From NCBI GenBank assembly GCA_002317225.1, contig DCIW01000003.1:1-9340 (forward strand): a stretch of DNA of 9,340 nucleotides, written 5' to 3'. The position numbers and the translations under genes are program-made. The DNA comes from Prevotellaceae bacterium UBA1716. Its GTDB lineage: Bacteria > Bacteroidota > Bacteroidia > Bacteroidales > Bacteroidaceae. Within the stretch, counting starts at the first letter, position 1; each line of letters starts with the position of its first letter. This document shows positions 1-5,941 of this stretch, piece by piece. The notes under the pieces were generated by a model. It saw only the letters and a list, made by a program, of their open reading frames with translations. It was not told where the DNA came from and did not search any database.

Positions 1-61
1 AAATATAGTATGCTGCATCGTGTCCATACAATCATACAGCTCACAAAAAAGCAGATGATTT

Positions 62-93
62 TTTGGTAGTGTGAAATAAAGTGCGTACTTTTG
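62..93 (+). promoter_or_regulatory. Bacteroidetes-type promoter for the ResB-CcsA gene
   Basis: A -7 element TACTTTTG (86-93) matches the Bacteroidetes consensus TAnnTTTG. A -33 element TTTG (62-65) lies 20 bases upstream, which is the usual spacing for the primary sigma factor of this phylum. Transcription would start near 99-101, giving a leader of about 15 bases before the ATG at 115. No Shine-Dalgarno sequence is visible in that leader. This is the best-formed promoter in the window. Confidence 0.7.
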
Positions 94-114
94 CAGTAAC
101 GTACTATATTTATT

Positions 115-1365
115 ATGCATACCATCTTACAATCGTTTGAGTTTCCTGTTTCGGCATTGTTGGCAATATCTTTGTTGCTGACAACGTTCGTGTTGCATGT
201 GTTTGCGGGTGAGAGTAGGGTGGTTCGTTGTTTGGCTTCGCTGAAGACTGCAAGGGCGTTGCTCGTAGTGGGGGCCGTGATGCTTGCCATTGAGGGAACG
301 TGGACGGTGGTTGTGCATCAGTCGGTTGCGTTCTGCATTTATGTCGTGTTGCTGATGCTGTCACTTGGACTTACCGTGTTGAAAGGTTTGAAACGAAAGG
401 CGAAAGTGGGGTTCCTTCTCAATCATTTTGGCTTGTTCCTGATTGTCTTTGCTGCGTTTTTCGGGTCGCCGGATGTGCAGAAGCTAAAGATGATTGTGCC
501 GAAGGGTGGGGTGGAAAGAATTGCTTATACCGAAGAGAGGCGAACAGTCATGTTGCCTTTTGATATTGCTTTGGATGACTTCAAAGTGGAATATTATGAA
601 GATGGTGTGAGTCCCCGACAATTTACCAGCACATTGAAGGTAGATGGGCAGAAGATGCAGACATCGGTCAACAGTCCTTGTTCTTACAAGGGCTATACCA
701 TATTCCAGAATAGTTACGACCAGATGGAACAACGATATACAGTATTGCTTCTTGTTCGTAATCCTTGGTTGCCAGTTGTTTATGTGGGAATGGCAATGCT
801 TGCAATAGGTTCGGTTCTTCTGCTTTTCGGAAAATGGAAGGCAAAGGTTGTCGTTCCAGCCACTTGCGTATTGACAATACTGTTCACCGCATTCACGATT
901 TCAAAAATTAACTTCAGCACACTTATGCCGGCACTCCGTTCGTGGTGGTTTGTTCCACACATATTTATATATATGGTGGCTTATTCGCTTATGGCATTCG
1001 GTCTGCTGATGTGGCTTTATGAAGCGTGGAAAGAGCGAAAGAGTGATGCCCCAATAAGCACTACTCCTACGTATTGTCTTTCCGATGCCCTTGTCCGTTC
1101 ATCATCAGCATTGCTCATCATCGGAATGCTCACAGGATCGGTATGGGCATGGCAGGCATGGGGCGACTACTGGGCTTGGGATGCAAAAGAGAATTGGGCC
1201 GCCGTGACTTGGTTCTTTACACTTCTGCATCTCCATCTCAACAACAAGCGTGGGTGGGCTGCAATCACCATCATTGTGCTTGCCTTCCTCGCCCTCCAAA
1301 TCACTTGGTACGGAGTGGACTATCTGCCATCTGCCGCTAACAGTCTGCATACATATACCCGCTAA
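115..1365 (+). CDS. ccsA: Cytochrome c biogenesis protein, ResB-CcsA fusion (system II)
   Basis: This integral membrane protein (416 aa) should carry heme across the inner membrane and attach it to CXXCH motifs of exported cytochromes c. The C-terminal half is CcsA-like: the tryptophan-rich heme-binding (WWD) motif WGDYWAWDAKENW is at 349-361. Candidate heme-ligand histidines are at 282 (WFVPHIF), 372/374 (LLHLHLN) and 412 (near the C-terminus, LHTY). The N-terminal part (about 1-240) resembles a shortened ResB: three membrane segments (about 14-30, 47-67, 71-90), a fourth with H104 (LLNHFGLF), then a soluble extracytoplasmic stretch of about 95 residues with the ResB-like SYKGYTIFQNSYD, then a segment at about 218-238. 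In many Bacteroidales such genes follow nrfHA (nitrite reductase); that neighbourhood would lie to the left, outside the window. The ATG at 115 sits just after a promoter. Family assignment is firm; the cytochrome it serves is inferred. Confidence 0.9.
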   Translation: MHTILQSFEFPVSALLAISLLLTTFVLHVFAGESRVVRCLASLKTARALLVVGAVMLAIEGTWTVVVHQSVAFCIYVVLLMLSLGLTVLKGLKRKAKVGFLLNHFGLFLIVFAAFFGSPDVQKLKMIVPKGGVERIAYTEERRTVMLPFDIALDDFKVEYYEDGVSPRQFTSTLKVDGQKMQTSVNSPCSYKGYTIFQNSYDQMEQRYTVLLLVRNPWLPVVYVGMAMLAIGSVLLLFGKWKAKVVVPATCVLTILFTAFTISKINFSTLMPALRSWWFVPHIFIYMVAYSLMAFGLLMWLYEAWKERKSDAPISTTPTYCLSDALVRSSSALLIIGMLTGSVWAWQAWGDYWAWDAKENWAAVTWFFTLLHLHLNNKRGWAAITIIVLAFLALQITWYGVDYLPSAANSLHTYTR

Positions 1366-1369
1366 TGTG

Positions 1370-1407
1370 GAGGATGCCATTGCAACAGGCAACGGCATCC
1401 TCTTTTT
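1370..1407 (+). terminator. Rho-independent terminator after ccsA
   Basis: The left arm 1370-1383 (GAGGATGCC, A, TTGC) pairs with the right arm 1389-1402 (GCAA, C, GGCATCCTC). That gives 13 base pairs with a single A/C mismatch around a 5-base loop. Five T residues follow (1403-1407). The hairpin begins 5 bases after the ccsA stop. No T-run follows in the reverse direction, so it is expected to stop plus-strand transcription only. The convergent AraC gene ends at 1413, immediately beside it. Confidence 0.9.
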
Positions 1408-1412
1408 GTCAT

Positions 1413-2732
1413 TTATCCCTTTATGTGATTCTGCATCCACGAACGAGGCGTTTCGCCAGTAAGTTCTTTGAAGCGATGGAAGAAGTTTCCCTTGTCCTTA
1501 AATCCGCATTCGAAAGAGATGATATCGAATGTGAGAGTAGGGTCTTGCAGTATGCGATGCTTTGCCTCTTCGATTCGTAGAGTGGCAATGAGCGACTTGA
1601 AACTCATGCCATAGGTGTGGTTGACAAGAGCCGATAAGGTTGTACGATTTGTGCCTAATTGTTTTGCTAATAGCTCGATTGTGATATTGGCATCGGTATA
1701 TACTTTCTTGTCGGCAAGTGCAGACTTCATTCGTTCGATAAGAGAATTGTTCGTCAGGACTAATTCCGCTTCAGGAATAGTAGGCTTGTCGCTTTCGTCC
1801 TTAGTAGATTCTGTGTCGTTGGTAGGTTCTGTCCCGTTGTCTGTTTCTTGGTGAGAAGGCATAGTTTCGGGTGCTTTCTTACTTCCTTCTTCAAACCAGG
1901 GACCGTTCAAATCGGTACGTAGCAGATTCCATACAGACAAATTCGGAATGAACGAATAATACTCGCAATAGCAAAGGCAATATATCGATGCTGCAATCAA
2001 TGGACATATTATCATGCCCAAGATAGGATGTGCCTTGAACATGGGATAGTCCAAAATGATAGTTGGGGAAATGAAGAAAATAGAGTGGGAAACCCAATAT
2101 GCCACCATGCGGCTTGCTGTGGTTTTCTTACCTTTGAACCATGCTCTGTAGATGTCGCCAAATTGATAGCCTTCATTCTTCTCTATTATGACACACTTCC
2201 ACAAAATTATCAAGCATGCTATGGTCAGGAGAATTGCAATTAGATAATAATCAATATAATAATAAGCAAGATACAGAGGGGTGTTGAAAGGTTCAGGAAT
2301 GTCTATTATATATGAAATTCCATGATGATGTAGTACCTCCTCCTCAATCATCTGGCGAAAACGCACGATGTCATCTATGCCTATGATTAGACATATCACC
2401 CACAGGAGGGACGAATATATGATGACAGGAATAAAGCACAGTATCATATATATGGTATTCATCAGTTTTTTCTTCTGATGAAGGTCTATATATATCAAAC
2501 TGACGGCTGCGAGTGCCAGCAACAAGGGTTGGCTGATTGCGTCGCAAATAGCGGATTGTCTGCAATCTGATGATGGGAATATATAAAGTGCAAAAGTGAA
2601 GGAATTGAACAGGCTAATCCAAATCATGCAGTTGAGCAATCGTTGTATTGTGTCCTTCTTTCTGAATGCAAAAGTAAAAGCCCATATCAAGCACACAACA
2701 AATGGCAGAAAAAACAATAAGTTGGCTATCAT
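1413..2732 (-). CDS. Membrane-embedded AraC-family transcriptional regulator
   Basis: A 439-residue one-component regulator. About seven hydrophobic segments (roughly 3-23, 32-52, 65-84, 91-118, 152-182, 208-228, 236-262) are followed by a polar linker rich in E, T, D, S and P (about 283-325), then an AraC-type double helix-turn-helix domain (about 340-435). The first HTH is around IELLAKQLGTNRTTLSALV; the second has the family signature FECGFKDKGNFFHRFKELTG followed by TPRSW. Basic loops (RKK at 24-26, HQKKK at 85-89, 184-208) suggest an N-out, C-in topology, with DNA binding in the cytoplasm and only short outer loops. One outer loop (119-151) contains HHH. It is divergent from the secreted protein at 2963, with paired repeats between them, so it probably regulates that gene and perhaps itself. 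The ligand is unknown. Confidence 0.9.
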   Translation of the reverse strand: MIANLLFFLPFVVCLIWAFTFAFRKKDTIQRLLNCMIWISLFNSFTFALYIFPSSDCRQSAICDAISQPLLLALAAVSLIYIDLHQKKKLMNTIYMILCFIPVIIYSSLLWVICLIIGIDDIVRFRQMIEEEVLHHHGISYIIDIPEPFNTPLYLAYYYIDYYLIAILLTIACLIILWKCVIIEKNEGYQFGDIYRAWFKGKKTTASRMVAYWVSHSIFFISPTIILDYPMFKAHPILGMIICPLIAASIYCLCYCEYYSFIPNLSVWNLLRTDLNGPWFEEGSKKAPETMPSHQETDNGTEPTNDTESTKDESDKPTIPEAELVLTNNSLIERMKSALADKKVYTDANITIELLAKQLGTNRTTLSALVNHTYGMSFKSLIATLRIEEAKHRILQDPTLTFDIISFECGFKDKGNFFHRFKELTGETPRSWMQNHIKG

Positions 2733-2761
2733 TAGTTAGCAGTTCTTTTTTAATTGAAATG

Positions 2762-2769
2762 CAAAGTTA
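2762..2769 (-). promoter_or_regulatory. Putative -7 element for the AraC-family gene
   Basis: Read on the minus strand this is TAACTTTG, a full match to TAnnTTTG. It lies 29 bases upstream of the regulator's ATG (2730-2732), a normal leader length. No TTTG or TTG is visible at the expected -33 position on the minus strand; that region instead overlaps the small palindrome at 2779-2789. The promoter may be weak or need help. Confidence 0.5.
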
Positions 2770-2778
2770 ATCCATTCT

Positions 2779-2789
2779 TGATAATATCA
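2779..2789. promoter_or_regulatory. Short perfect palindrome upstream of the AraC-family gene
   Basis: TGATA-A-TATCA is a perfect inverted repeat with 5-base arms and one central base. It lies 9 bases beyond the minus-strand -7 element, between that element and the expected -33 position of the regulator's promoter, where a bound protein could block or modulate transcription. The local sequence is AT-rich, so chance is a real possibility. Confidence 0.25.
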
Positions 2790-2805
2790 TATTGTATTTT
2801 GTGTT

Positions 2806-2844
2806 AAATTGATGTTTAGACACCGAAAATTGACGTTTAGACAC
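2806..2844 (+). promoter_or_regulatory. Paired 18-bp direct repeats, candidate AraC-family operator
   Basis: Repeat 1 (2806-2823) is AAATTGATGTTTAGACAC and repeat 2 (2827-2844) is AAATTGACGTTTAGACAC. They differ at one position and start exactly 21 bp apart, two turns of B-DNA, so both copies present the same face. AraC-family proteins commonly bind direct repeats with this kind of phasing. The pair lies between the divergent AraC-type gene and the secreted-protein gene; repeat 2 ends about 68 bases before the predicted start of the latter's transcript, a normal place for an activator. The core ATGTTTAG recurs inverted as CTAAACAT at 2890-2897, just before the -7 element. Repeat structure is seen directly; the binding protein is inferred. 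Confidence 0.7.
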
Positions 2845-2898
2845 TAAATGTTATGTAAATATGTATGTTTTGCCACCATTGCACCCAAACTAAACATT

Positions 2899-2906
2899 TA
2901 TCTTTG
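2899..2906 (+). promoter_or_regulatory. Putative -7 element for the secreted-protein gene
   Basis: TATCTTTG matches TAnnTTTG. The nearest upstream -33 candidates are badly spaced: TTTG at 2869-2872 leaves a 26-base spacer and TTG at 2879-2881 leaves 17, against the usual 19-21. Transcription would start near 2912, leaving a leader of about 50 bases. A good -7 with a poor -33 fits a promoter that depends on an activator bound at the upstream repeats. Confidence 0.6.
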
Positions 2907-2962
2907 CAACCAGAAAAAGTAGCTGGGATATTAATTGTCGAATAACATTAACTTAAAAGAAT

Positions 2963-4750
2963 ATGACTTACAAATTAAAACAACTAAATGCAAGTGTCAA
3001 TCGCTTCATTTGCATTCTTATCAGCATCATTGCATTGGGCACATCACATGCTTTTGCCCAAAGGCATTATGCGATTGGAAGTGTTACTGATCCCGACATC
3101 AGTAAACTGATTGAGAACGGAACATATTTCTGCCTTTCGTTTAATGGTTACACGTTAGGCTACGTGGGGAATACCGGCACAAATAAAGACAAGTTCCCAT
3201 ACAAATGTATTGCAGTGGAAGGCGAACCACGAATCTTTACATTGGTTACAGTTTCAAATCCGAAGAAATCGTCCGAAACACTTACATGCCTCGCTACATT
3301 TATTGACGGAGAGTGCTATTACCTTTATTTCGTAAATGGAAATGAATGGTATATGAGTACCAGTTTGGAATATGTTTCGTCGCAGCAACGTTTGGTAAGT
3401 GTTGATGAAACGACAGGTAAACTATATATCTTTGGCAATCCGGGATGGTCGTCATCAGAGGGTTCGAGACGATATCTGTATATTACGGCAAATGGTGAAT
3501 TGGGCGAATCCGATGGTCCCGCAGAATGGGAAAAGCCGGAACTGTCATCGTATGAAAAACCTCAAATAGAGTTTGTGCCTATATACAACAGTACGTTGAA
3601 AGGCAAAAACAATAAGATAAATAGTGCAACTGACAAGGGTGATATGGATGTGGACCGGGCACATGTGTTTGTTGGTGTTGTGGTCAAGTCTGTTTGGGAA
3701 AACTCTGAAGCAACAGGTGTTCCAAATGGTTTCTTGTCGGAAGAAAAGATAACTGATGCTATCGAGAGTGAGATTGTGTCAAGTGGTTATGCGTATAGTG
3801 AGGATGATCCTTTGAGAGGCATTCTGTATGTAGACATGAAAACTTATCTTAATAAGGTGGATCAGGCAACAACCTCCCCTTGGAGCGAATTTGACAAGAA
3901 GACCGCAGACAACTGCCTTTATTTCATGCCTAAGTTGAGCGAGCGGGAAGGATTCGACAATTTTGTTTCTGATAACACTTCTTGTGCCGACATTATCATC
4001 AAGGATCGCCAGCCATTCTTCAACCCGATGGAGTTTGATGTTAATAAGGATAATAAGGTTTCGTACACACGTGTCATTACTGGTGGAGACGAGAGTACTG
4101 AGGTAACTCAAGGTTCGTTGATTCTTCCTTTTGCAATAACATTAGAAGAGGGTAGTGCATGTGGAGTCACTTTCTACGATTTAGGAGAAGTGGCAGCTTC
4201 GGACGAACCTAATAATCAAACATATAATGTAAGTGCAACACCAGTGGCAACCACAAGTACCGAAGCAAACAAGCCGTATCATATATCGGTAAGTGCTGGG
4301 CCAGCCTTGTACACTATTGAACAAACTGGTGCTACTATTGCTGCCACGCCTGATAGCCATCGACATATCGAAGGAGGCAGTCAAGATATGAGTTTGTATA
4401 TGGGTGGATGGACAGCCTGTGGCAATTATTGCGGAGAGTCGAGTCTTAATGCTGACAACAAATATTTCTACAATAGTGGATATTTCTGGTTGTCGTCAAA
4501 TCAAAAGAATTACTCGGACATACTCGTTGGCCCTTTCAGAGCATACTTCAATTCAAGTGTGCCTTCAGGGGTGAAGATAAAGATTAATCTTGAGGAGTAT
4601 GATGCTACAACACGAATTGATGTTGTCAAGCAGGATGTGGACAATCTGATTATTCATAATCTTCGAGGTGAAGCGATTAGTGCCGACAGCATTGGCAACC
4701 TCTCTCGAGGTATATACATTGTGAACGGAAAGAAAGTGGTAATTAAATAA
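2963..4750 (+). CDS. Secreted protein of unknown function with type IX secretion-like C-terminal tail
   Basis: A 595-residue exported protein. The signal peptide has a basic start, a hydrophobic core at about 15-27 (FICILISIIALG), and likely cleavage after AFA at residue 32. The last 35 or so residues resemble the type A sorting domain of the Bacteroidetes type IX secretion system, with a beta-strand resembling NLIIHNLRG and the end GIYIVNGKKVVIK. This predicts export across the outer membrane and release or anchoring at the cell surface. The middle is rich in aromatic, Ser, Thr and Asn residues, looks beta-rich, and shows no catalytic motif I recognise. An Asp/Asn-rich stretch FDVNKDNKVSYTR (about 358-370) resembles a dockerin or EF-hand-like calcium loop, but only weakly. 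It follows the divergent AraC-type gene and its operator-like repeats and precedes a small peptide gene. Adhesin, lectin-like or substrate-binding roles are possible; none is shown. Confidence 0.8.
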   Translation: MTYKLKQLNASVNRFICILISIIALGTSHAFAQRHYAIGSVTDPDISKLIENGTYFCLSFNGYTLGYVGNTGTNKDKFPYKCIAVEGEPRIFTLVTVSNPKKSSETLTCLATFIDGECYYLYFVNGNEWYMSTSLEYVSSQQRLVSVDETTGKLYIFGNPGWSSSEGSRRYLYITANGELGESDGPAEWEKPELSSYEKPQIEFVPIYNSTLKGKNNKINSATDKGDMDVDRAHVFVGVVVKSVWENSEATGVPNGFLSEEKITDAIESEIVSSGYAYSEDDPLRGILYVDMKTYLNKVDQATTSPWSEFDKKTADNCLYFMPKLSEREGFDNFVSDNTSCADIIIKDRQPFFNPMEFDVNKDNKVSYTRVITGGDESTEVTQGSLILPFAITLEEGSACGVTFYDLGEVAASDEPNNQTYNVSATPVATTSTEANKPYHISVSAGPALYTIEQTGATIAATPDSHRHIEGGSQDMSLYMGGWTACGNYCGESSLNADNKYFYNSGYFWLSSNQKNYSDILVGPFRAYFNSSVPSGVKIKINLEEYDATTRIDVVKQDVDNLIIHNLRGEAISADSIGNLSRGIYIVNGKKVVIK

Positions 4751-4752
4751 AT

Positions 4753-4758
4753 AAGGAG
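4753..4758 (+). promoter_or_regulatory. Shine-Dalgarno site that fixes the small-peptide start
   Basis: AAGGAG lies 9 bases before the ATG at 4768, which is optimal spacing. It directly abuts the alternative ATG at 4759, so 4768 is the likely start. Strong Shine-Dalgarno sequences are rare among the other genes here, making this one notable. Confidence 0.7.
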
Positions 4759-4767
4759 ATGCTGAAT

Positions 4768-4941
4768 ATGAAACGATATATCAAGCCAATAACCAAAGTG
4801 GCAGGTGTGGATGCCAAGGCAAATATGCTTAGTGGTAGCGAAACACCAAGATGGGCAGGAAGTAAGAAAATGGAGTCTTGTCTGAACGACGATAGAGAAG
4901 ATTCGTTTTGGTCAAATGGCAATTCTGGTTATGGAGAATAG
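4768..4941 (+). CDS. Small peptide (57 aa), possible leader-type precursor, function unknown
   Basis: The peptide begins MKRYIKPITKVAGVDAKANM, followed by LSGSETPRW, and ends WSNGNSGYGE. It has no hydrophobic signal segment and one cysteine (residue 38). The basic KRYIKP-type start with a following small-residue break (MLSGS, 20-24) resembles a large group of short, mostly unannotated Prevotella and Bacteroides peptides often seen after secreted-protein genes; this resemblance is from memory and unverified. The variable polar C-terminal part would fit a precursor with a leader and a core, but no modifying enzyme is in the window. It starts 17 bases after the secreted-protein stop and is surely in the same transcript, which ends at the terminator at 5030. 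A longer start at 4759 (60 aa) is possible but leaves no room for the ribosome binding site. The gene is likely real; its role is unknown. Confidence 0.65.
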   Translation: MKRYIKPITKVAGVDAKANMLSGSETPRWAGSKKMESCLNDDREDSFWSNGNSGYGE

Positions 4942-5029
4942 TGAGATATTCGCCACAGGCCTTGGTGTTTGTGAAAGAAAACTGCTTATTGAATCGTAAC
5001 GACATTTGATACGTAATGGTTGGAATTGG

Positions 5030-5064
5030 AAAGAGTCGAAGTTTTTTTTTCGGCTCTTTTTCTT
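5030..5064 (+). terminator. Rho-independent terminator after the small-peptide gene
   Basis: AAGAGTCGAA (5031-5040) pairs with TTCGGCTCTT (5049-5058) with one T-G wobble, closing a T-rich 8-base loop. A further A-T pair (5030/5059) extends the stem, and a T-rich tail (5057-5061, then TTG and TTTT) follows. It sits about 90 bases after the peptide stop and separates this unit from the amidase promoter. The 90 bases between 4942 and 5030 show no gene or recognisable site. Confidence 0.75.
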
Positions 5065-5087
5065 GTTTTGTGAAGTTTTCTGCCAAT

Positions 5088-5122
5088 TTTGATGTTTCGT
5101 TAAAGATTTATTTATATCTTTG
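5088..5122 (+). promoter_or_regulatory. Bacteroidetes-type promoter for the amidase-queC unit
   Basis: The -7 element TATCTTTG (5115-5122) matches TAnnTTTG. The closest -33 candidate is TTTG (5088-5091) with a 23-base spacer, slightly longer than usual. The predicted start near 5128 leaves an A-rich leader of about 24 bases before the ATG at 5152. The leader is too short for a preQ1 riboswitch, even though queC is in this unit. Confidence 0.6.
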
Positions 5123-5151
5123 CGAAGAAATAAAAAAAGATTAAGTATATC

Positions 5152-5940
5152 ATGAAGATAACATTATTGCAAACAGATATAGTTTGGGCAAATCCTGAGG
5201 CAAACAAAAAGCATATAGAGGAATTGCTCGAGGCTGCACCAAAGTCGGACGTGTACGTTCTCCCTGAGATGTTCTCAACGGGTTTCGCTACTGAGCCTGT
5301 GGGCATTGCAGAGTCGTTGGAAAGAGCAGGCAACTCATACGAGTGGATGCTCGAAATGGCGGTGAAGTATGATGCTGCCTTTGCAGGTAGTGTGGCTACT
5401 GAGACCCGTGATGAGGAAGGCGAGGGAAAGGTTTATTACAACCGTTTCTATTTTGCAAAACCTGATGGAAGTCTTGCTTGGTACGACAAGAAGCACCTCT
5501 TCACTTATGGTGGTGAGCACAAGCGTTATACAGCAGGAAACGAGCGTATCATCGTGGAGTTCCGTGGGGTGAAGTTCTTGTTGCAGATTTGTTATGATAT
5601 GCGATTCCCTAAGTTTGCACGCAACTACTTGACTGAAGATGGCACTCCTGCATATGATGTGGCTCTTTATGTGGCTTCATGGCCAACTGTCCGTGTGAAT
5701 GCTTGGGTAACTCTTGCTCATGCTCGTGCTATCGAGAACCAATGTTATGTGGCTACGGTGAACCGTGTGGGCGAAGACCCTGCATGCAAGTACAGTGGTG
5801 GCACTATGTTGATTGACCCTTACGGTGTGAATGTGGTCGAATGCCCAATGGGCGAGGAATGCTTCGTAAGTGCAGAGATTGATATGGAGAAGTTGAATGC
5901 GTTTAGGAAGAAGTTCCCTGTGTTGGAGGATGCAGATTGA
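5152..5940 (+). CDS. Nitrilase-superfamily omega-amidase (YafV-like)
   Basis: A 262-residue cytoplasmic carbon-nitrogen hydrolase, the normal length for the omega-amidase (YafV/Nit2-like) branch. These enzymes hydrolyse 2-oxoglutaramate and 2-oxosuccinamate, products of glutamine and asparagine transamination, to the 2-oxoacid and ammonia. The catalytic triad is complete: Glu39 in LPEMFSTGF, Lys113 in YDKKHLF, and Cys147 in LLQICYDMRFP. ICYDMRFP and SWPTVRVNAW are typical of this branch rather than of true nitrilases. The start at 5152 follows a promoter and an A-rich leader without Shine-Dalgarno. Its last codons contain the ribosome binding site of queC, which starts one base after the stop, so the two are co-transcribed and probably translationally linked. 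Substrate is inferred from the family. Confidence 0.9.
   Translation: MKITLLQTDIVWANPEANKKHIEELLEAAPKSDVYVLPEMFSTGFATEPVGIAESLERAGNSYEWMLEMAVKYDAAFAGSVATETRDEEGEGKVYYNRFYFAKPDGSLAWYDKKHLFTYGGEHKRYTAGNERIIVEFRGVKFLLQICYDMRFPKFARNYLTEDGTPAYDVALYVASWPTVRVNAWVTLAHARAIENQCYVATVNRVGEDPACKYSGGTMLIDPYGVNVVECPMGEECFVSAEIDMEKLNAFRKKFPVLEDAD
5925..5930 (+). promoter_or_regulatory. Shine-Dalgarno site for queC inside the amidase gene
   Basis: GGAGGA lies within the last codons of the amidase gene, 11 bases before the ATG at 5942. It supports 5942 as the queC start rather than the upstream in-frame ATG at 5897, whose extra 15 residues would precede the conserved beta-strand and P-loop. Confidence 0.7.
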
Positions 5941-5941
5941 T

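Noticed and set aside
1..114. The 3' end of a gene at the left edge
   Set aside because: No convincing coding frame or terminator is seen before the promoter at 62-93, and the segment is too short to judge.
2845..2870. A third copy of the 21-bp repeat, suggested by several ATGT runs
   Set aside because: Aligned at the 21-bp period, only a few of 18 positions match; the ATGT runs are simple AT-rich sequence.
4034..4074. Dockerin or EF-hand calcium loop in the secreted protein (FDVNKDNKVSYTR)
   Set aside because: Only a single partial D-N-K-D-N-type loop is present, without the paired duplicated motif of a dockerin, so it is not called as a domain.
4759..4767. Earlier ATG for the small peptide
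   Set aside because: AAGGAG directly abuts it, leaving no spacer, whereas the ATG at 4768 has a 9-base spacer.
4829..5086. Minus-strand open frame of 85 codons across the peptide gene and terminator
   Set aside because: It overlaps a better-supported peptide gene and runs through the terminator hairpin. The product has no recognisable features, and no promoter or ribosome site is visible.
5100..5151. A preQ1 riboswitch before the amidase-queC unit
   Set aside because: The leader after the -7 element is about 24-30 bases, A-rich, with no hairpin or C-rich loop, so it is too short and lacks the aptamer.
5897..5941. Upstream in-frame ATG that would extend QueC by 15 residues
   Set aside because: The extension lies inside the amidase gene and has no ribosome binding site of its own, while GGAGGA is well placed for the ATG at 5942, where the conserved QueC N-terminus begins.
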